Assembly (NCBI RefSeq): GCF_964340395.1 | Contig: NC_135566.1 | Location: 17,181,501-17,200,000 of the forward strand | Direction of reading: 5' to 3' | DNA: 18,500 bases | DNA from: Glandiceps talaboti | Taxonomy: Eukaryota > Hemichordata > Enteropneusta > Spengelidae | Part shown: positions 1 to 18,500 of the stretch, piece by piece | Position numbering within the stretch: the stretch's first letter is position 1 | Layout: each line of letters starts with the position of its first letter | The notes under the pieces: model-generated | Told to the model about the DNA's origin: nothing | The model's input: the letters and a program-made list of their open reading frames with translations, nothing else | Databases searched by the model: none | Program-made: the position numbers and the translations under genes

Positions 1-310
1 AAATTATTGGCATATTTTTGTAGGCCACTAAAAAGGAAAAAATAGTTTTTCGTCAGGAAATGTTGTCTAAAGTGGTACGACGATGTGCTTATTTTTCAAC
101 AAATCTCACAGTACATGTTGTGTTTGGCCAGGAGATCACTAACAGCAATGAGCAAATAGCAATCAATGACAAAAAATAACTTATTACTTATGTTCTGTTG
201 TATTCCGACTGTCTGTAGGAACGACAATCTCAAAACTTAGCCCTTATGGAAGACATTCAGTTTACATCTGGTTATGATATGTTTTTTACTTGATAATTTC
301 TTCTGTTTAG
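1..310. other. Intron sequence upstream of the first visible exon
   Basis: No convincing exon, RNA gene or structured repeat is seen. It ends in the acceptor for the exon at 311. Confidence 0.6.
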
Positions 311-14524
<14,214 letters not shown>

Positions 14525-15365
14525 AGCAACTGATCCTCAGTAGATATTTTCACTCGTGTTTCCCTTGGCTGAATGAAGAAAAATATTGGTGAATAACATC
14601 TAAGTACTGAGCGATCAAATATTAGATTTCTGATATTCATAGAACCCAATTACTTTATATTATTCGATTTTGTTGTGTGAAAACAAACAGATTAATGATT
14701 GGGGGAATTCAAATGTTGAAATTATTATGGTAAACAAAACGTTTACAAGAATGTATTATTAAAAGAATGTATTATTATGACATTGTATGGGGTGAAACAT
14801 TAAAAGTGATGATATTTGGGGCTTTCAAGCTTTGGGGGGAACAATATGTAGTTTACATAGGAGTATGTATCCCATGTTTATCTGTGAAAACGCAAGCCGT
14901 ATTTCACATAATAGGTATAAATTGTATAAATATAAGTGGAATAGAGGTATTTTTCGGGAAAATACTTTTAGTTATTTGGAGTCTTTTTAACCTTGCACTT
15001 TTGAGGTCACCTTGTAAGCAATAGTAATATCAGTGTTTACAAGTGTGTATACTATATTCAGCTATGTGCTAGTTACAGTGCTCCGACGAAAGTCGTCTGC
15101 CTCACCTATCTGTCGTGATCAGCGACTAAGGGTCATTCTGACGGCCTATGTATTTATTTTGTAAGTAAAATATTTTTAAAAAACGGCATGAATTTTTAAC
15201 AAGTTCCGTACTTCGGTGGACTTTTTCGAGAAGCTACATTTAGTTAATAATGAAGAAATTATATTTTGAGTTATGTAACCTTTTTACTCTTCGTTGATTT
15301 TGTGGAGAAAATGATCACAGCAATTCTGCTGTTTTTGGATGAAATGTCTATGAAATAAGGGGCGA

Positions 15366-15772
15366 GATCAATAGTTCAATGTAGGATAAACAATGGAAAT
15401 CGTATACTTAGGTCTCAGAAACCCCCCCCCCCACCCCTTCTACCTAAATTAGCCAAAATTGAAAACTGCTTCAAACCGTATAATTAATTTCAAACCAATA
15501 TGTTGTAGAATGTAGTGCTATGAATATATGGCCAGTATGTACACATGTGTAGTTAGTAAAACATACTCTTTGGCAATACTTTTCTTTATTTTAGTGTCAT
15601 GCATTTACTATAGCAGAAATTCTTCCTTTAATTCAATTTGATATTTTGAAATACTTGTATGTAGAGGTACAAAAAGTAAAATGGATTCTGTAGGATGAGA
15701 ACTAGAATGGCTCGACCCCCCCCCCTCCCCAAGTAAAATGTTTTTTTTTAATCCTACATTGAACTATTGATC
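15366..15772. mobile_element. MITE-like element with 22-bp perfect terminal inverted repeats
   Basis: Positions 15366-15387 (beginning GATCAATAGTTCAATG) and 15751-15772 are exact reverse complements, enclosing 407 bp in total. The interior has no coding frame and carries two C-runs in the same orientation (15422-15432 and 15716-15725). I see no clear target-site duplication, so the superfamily is unknown. It sits in the 3' flank or UTR of the host gene. Confidence 0.75.
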
Positions 15773-15926
15773 CAGTCATTAACGGTGACATCACTTGTCT
15801 AACGTTGTCTAATCCAAGTATAGAGTAAGATTGTAGACTTATGAACCGTTCATTATGATTCAATCATATTATAGATATGTATGCATATGTTAATAATTGT
15901 AGTGATGCCATGACAAGTTCTTCGCA

Positions 15927-16009
15927 TCTACTGGCTGAATTCGGGATTCCCCTACACTATTGGCTTGTGAGAGAACACATGTAGTGGTGTCACAGATCCA
16001 GCCAGTAGA
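15927..16009. repeat. Short inverted repeat TCTACTGGCTG / CAGCCAGTAGA
   Basis: Perfect 11-bp arms at 15927-15937 and 15999-16009 around a 61-base spacer. It could be a small foldback element or a chance stem. Confidence 0.6.
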
Positions 16010-16196
16010 AGGCTAAACTCTCAATACCTTTGAAACACAGATGGTTGTTCAAAAATAGCTGACGGTAATGATATATGATAAAAACAACTTTTTTGTATTC
16101 CATTTTGAATACTTTATAAAGGGTGGGTAAGCCTAGCCAATTGTTATAGTGTCATAACTTTGCCAATGTATAATTTATAGTGCTTATGTTTCAAAT

Positions 16197-16202
16197 AATA
16201 AA
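16197..16202 (+). terminator. Candidate polyadenylation signal AATAAA
   Basis: It is the first canonical hexamer after the stop codon. TGTCTGTATTGTACATCTTC follows within 10-25 bases, a plausible downstream element. No cleavage evidence is available. Confidence 0.45.
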
Positions 16203-16220
16203 AGTTATGTCTGTATTGTA

Positions 16221-16534
16221 CATCTTCATATCCATTAATTGTATTCACATTACTAACACCCCTTACTTATGAATGTGAATGCTTGAGCAGAATGCTTGGT
16301 ATATCGATGTGCCTTGATTGAACTGGATTGCAATGCTCATCGCTTTCGCGCCCTCAGTGGTGAATACTAGAAACTGAATGGTGTCCGTTGCGTTTCGTGG
16401 TTCAGTCGTGTCACAGACAACTTGTGGTCTGTGGTCCTATCCCATGAAGATTGTAGTAGGCAGCCTGGTGTGAACACATTCACAATTTACTCACACGTTT
16501 GTAAATATCGATAACCCCTCTAAGGGGTAGACCA
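16221..16534. other. Spacer between host gene and LINE, nothing recognised
   Basis: Unique-looking sequence with a small palindrome CCCCTCTAAGGGG near 16516-16528. No reading frame, RNA or endonuclease-domain similarity is seen. The retroelement's 5' break therefore lies around 16535. Confidence 0.5.
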
Positions 16535-17885
16535 TTCGATATATCACCAATCTATAAGAAAGACTCAGTGCTTGAAGCCAGTAACTATAGGCCCATTTCT
16601 ATTCTACCGATACTCAGTAAGGTTTTCGAATAAATCGTACATGACCAGCTAACCACTTTCCTCGACAAATTTAATATTATTATAAATACCCAATATGGAT
16701 TTCGAAAAAAATATAGTACAAAACTTGCTTTAGCTGATTTGGTTTCAGACATTACAGACAAAATGGACAACGGTCTAACTACATTTGGCATCTTTATTGA
16801 CCTTAAAAAGGCTTTTGATACTATTGACCACCAAATTCTACTCAAAAAACTTTCTTACTATGGAATCAGAGGTGTACCTCTCCGCTGGTTCCAAAGCTAT
16901 CTGGAAAATCGTCAACAGGTTGTTAATATCAACGGCTTCACTTCAAACCCAAGACAGATCAAATGTGGTGTACCGCAAGGATCTATCTTGGGACCTATCC
17001 TTTTCTTGATTTATATTAACGATATTAACAAATCTACTGATACTTTCAACATTAGACTATTTGCTGACGATACTAATCTTTTCAAATACATGACATCCAC
17101 CCATATTAACCTTTCTCTTCTCAGTAAACCTCTTGACAAAGTCAACCTCTGGTGCAATGCAAACAAACTTACAATTAACATCGAAAAAACAAACTATATG
17201 GTCATAAAAACGCCCCAAAAATCCACCCATTTGGAAGGACGTCTTTGTATTGGCAATACACCCGTGGAGGGAGTGTTGTCAGCCACATACCTAGGCGTAG
17301 CAATCGATCCCTCCCTTACTTGGAAGTCACATATTGAAAAAGTGAGGAACACAATCAGTCCGAAAGTTGGCATAATTTCACGCATTCGGCACTATGTTCC
17401 TAAATCTGTCCTCATCCTCCTCTATAATAGTCTAATTCTCCCCACCTTAGTTATTGTGTTGAAATCTGGGGAAACACTTATCCAACAGCCCTTGACCCAC
17501 TTTACCGTCTACAAAAGAAAATAGTTCGTCTCATAACCTTCTCTGACTACCATGCACACTCTACTCCTCTCTTTAACCAACTTAATATTCTTGACATCTA
17601 TAAACTTTGTAAACTTCAGACTTGCATGTTCATCTACGATCTAAACCATAATCGCTTTACACACACTCTTGACCATTACATCACATACCAGTTGTCCCAT
17701 AGCTATCCAACCAGTGCTAACAACAGTGGTAACTTTCCAATCCCTAAGGTTATCTCTCAATTAGTCAACACAACTTCAAGTACGCATCTATTAAAACCTG
17801 GAACTCTGTGCCTATGTTTGTAAGAACGATAAACAATAGACATAATTTTAAGAAAAACTTAAAGCAGTATCTTCTGAGGGAATAA
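16535..17885 (+). pseudogene. Broken LINE ORF2: reverse transcriptase and C-terminal region
   Basis: The reading frame can be followed from SNYRPISILP (near 16580) through motif A (FGIFIDLKKAFDTIDH, from ~16787), motif B (CGVPQGSILGPILFLIYIND, from ~16963) and the catalytic motif C (RLFADDTNLF, from ~17053). Next come the thumb (WCNANKLTIN) and YLGVAID. Lesions: an in-frame TAA at 16631-16633 where Lys is usual, a frameshift at about 17447-17452 within the L..YC.EIWG block, and a second near 17755-17763. The last frame ends with TWNSVP...FKKNLKQYLL and a TAA at 17883-17885. In a working copy this protein makes cDNA from the element's RNA at the target site. This copy cannot encode a complete enzyme. 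The longest intact stretch is 16634-17524. Confidence 0.92.
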
Positions 17886-18106
17886 CCTTATCTGTTGTCG
17901 CTTTCAATTTGCCACTGTAATTTTATTTATGTATATTAGAACTTGTGCTTGTTTCCTGTTCTTATTTTACTATTTTTTTCCGTTATGTTTATAAGTTACC
18001 ATTTAATTTTGCCACCAACAGTTCTCTTTATTTACTAAGAATTGTATTTTTGTTGTTATTGTGAAACTCGTACCAGCCCAAATTTGTATTTATTATCTAC
18101 ATGTAC

Positions 18107-18151
18107 GGTCCATGGACATTGATTAGTTCCTACGAACTATTTCCATGGCCC
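18107..18151 (+). repeat. Nested stem-loop in the LINE 3' UTR
   Basis: The outer stem CCATGGA (18110-18116) pairs with TCCATGG (18142-18148). The inner stem TAGTTC (18124-18129) pairs with GAACTA (18134-18139) around a CTAC loop. An asymmetric internal loop (7 against 2 bases) separates them. Many LINE reverse transcriptases recognise a 3'-end stem-loop, so this may be that element. Confidence 0.7.
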
Positions 18152-18237
18152 TCACCAGAAATGTTCTATCCGTTGCTTTCAGAGTTTGTGTATATATTCT
18201 TCTCTTCTGGTGGAATAAATTTCAATTCAAATATCCT

Positions 18238-18256
18238 GGGGGGGGGGGGGGGGGGG
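18238..18256. repeat. 19-G homopolymer run
   Basis: It directly follows the LINE tail by six bases. The remaining sequence to 18500 is pyrimidine-rich and shows nothing recognisable. Confidence 0.9.
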
Positions 18257-18500
18257 CTTGGAAGATTGGTGGAGAGTCGTTATTTTTCTCCCACCTGCTT
18301 GCCTGAGAATTATTTTTTCTCTCCTTCGCCTATGCTGGCAACTTTTTTTTTCTTTGCTTCTTTGTGATATCCGGATTTTTTTTATGTCAACGTTGAACAC
18401 CTACATTTGTTGCCACAATTTTCTGTTTGGTTTTGACACAGGGTTATACAGAGAGTAAAAAGATGCTGTTCTATCACACACAGATTTTATTTAGAAAACT

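Larger units (their letters stand above)
14525..16220 (+). other. CACHD1: Probable 3' UTR of the CACHD1-like gene and flank
   Basis: No exon follows the TGA. The first canonical AATAAA downstream is at 16197-16202, followed by T/GT-rich sequence. A variant ATTAAA lies at 14758-14763 within a small tandem duplication of AAGAATGTATTATTA. The UTR could therefore be short (~250 nt) or long (~1.7 kb). The long form would include the inverted-repeat element at 15366-15772. An 85-codon open frame at 14767 has no family features. Confidence 0.45.
16535..18232 (+). mobile_element. 5'-truncated, inactivated non-LTR retrotransposon (LINE)
   Basis: The copy contains the reverse-transcriptase and C-terminal part of a LINE ORF2, then a ~350-bp 3' UTR with a stem-loop and an AATAAA (18214-18219) followed by TTCAATTCAAAT. 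The endonuclease domain, any ORF1 and the 5' UTR are missing, as usual for target-primed insertions that end early. Motif style (FADDTNLF, GVPQGSILGP) suggests the CR1/L2/Jockey group, but the clade is not settled. It lies beyond the likely end of the host transcript. Confidence 0.88.

Noticed and set aside
14767-15024. 85-codon frame in the 3' flank
   Set aside because: It has no recognisable motif, lies beyond the host stop codon, and its hydrophobic composition is typical of AT-rich DNA.
16221-16534. Endonuclease domain or ORF1 of the LINE upstream of the RT
   Set aside because: No frame in this stretch resembles either, so the copy is called 5'-truncated.
18101-18458. Two open frames at the 3' end of the window
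   Set aside because: They run through the LINE 3' UTR hairpin and the 19-G run (poly-Gly); neither shows a domain.

Overview
The window is eukaryotic nuclear DNA, most likely from a marine invertebrate. It is AT-rich, its genes are split by introns with GT-AG signals, it is crowded with long microsatellites and foldback repeats, and it carries a dead non-LTR retrotransposon. The repeats and reverse transcriptase look like those of lancelets, hemichordates and molluscs, but I cannot fix the phylum from sequence alone.

One real host gene fills positions 311-14524 on the plus strand. It is the 3' part of a CACHD1-type gene (VWFA and Cache domain-containing protein 1, an alpha2delta-like membrane protein). 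I assembled 16 exons by reading splice phases. They join into one uninterrupted frame of 745 codons plus a stop (2238 nt). In order they encode the end of a first Cache module, a second Cache module with the R..W...D residues of the amino-acid-binding motif, a cysteine-rich membrane-proximal region, one transmembrane helix and a 76-residue cytoplasmic tail. The signal peptide, VWA domain and start codon lie upstream of the window. One intron uses a GC-AG boundary.

The introns hold (GTCT)n, (CT)n, (GT)n, (TATG)n/(CATA)n and (CTGT)n arrays, a ~42-bp minisatellite, three large imperfect palindromes (2352-2502, 9143-9251, 10278-10426), a SINE-like stretch, and old interspersed repeat debris between 6700 and 8170 and between 10420 and 11035.

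Downstream of the stop codon is a probable 3' UTR with polyadenylation candidates at 14758 and 16197, and a ~407-bp element with 22-bp perfect terminal inverted repeats (15366-15772). A 5'-truncated LINE copy follows at about 16535-18232: reverse transcriptase and C-terminal region, one stop, two frameshifts, a 3' stem-loop and an AATAAA/TTCAATTC-type tail. The last ~270 bases hold a 19-G run and nothing recognisable. I see no multi-gene system; the interest lies in the receptor-like gene and the structured repeats.
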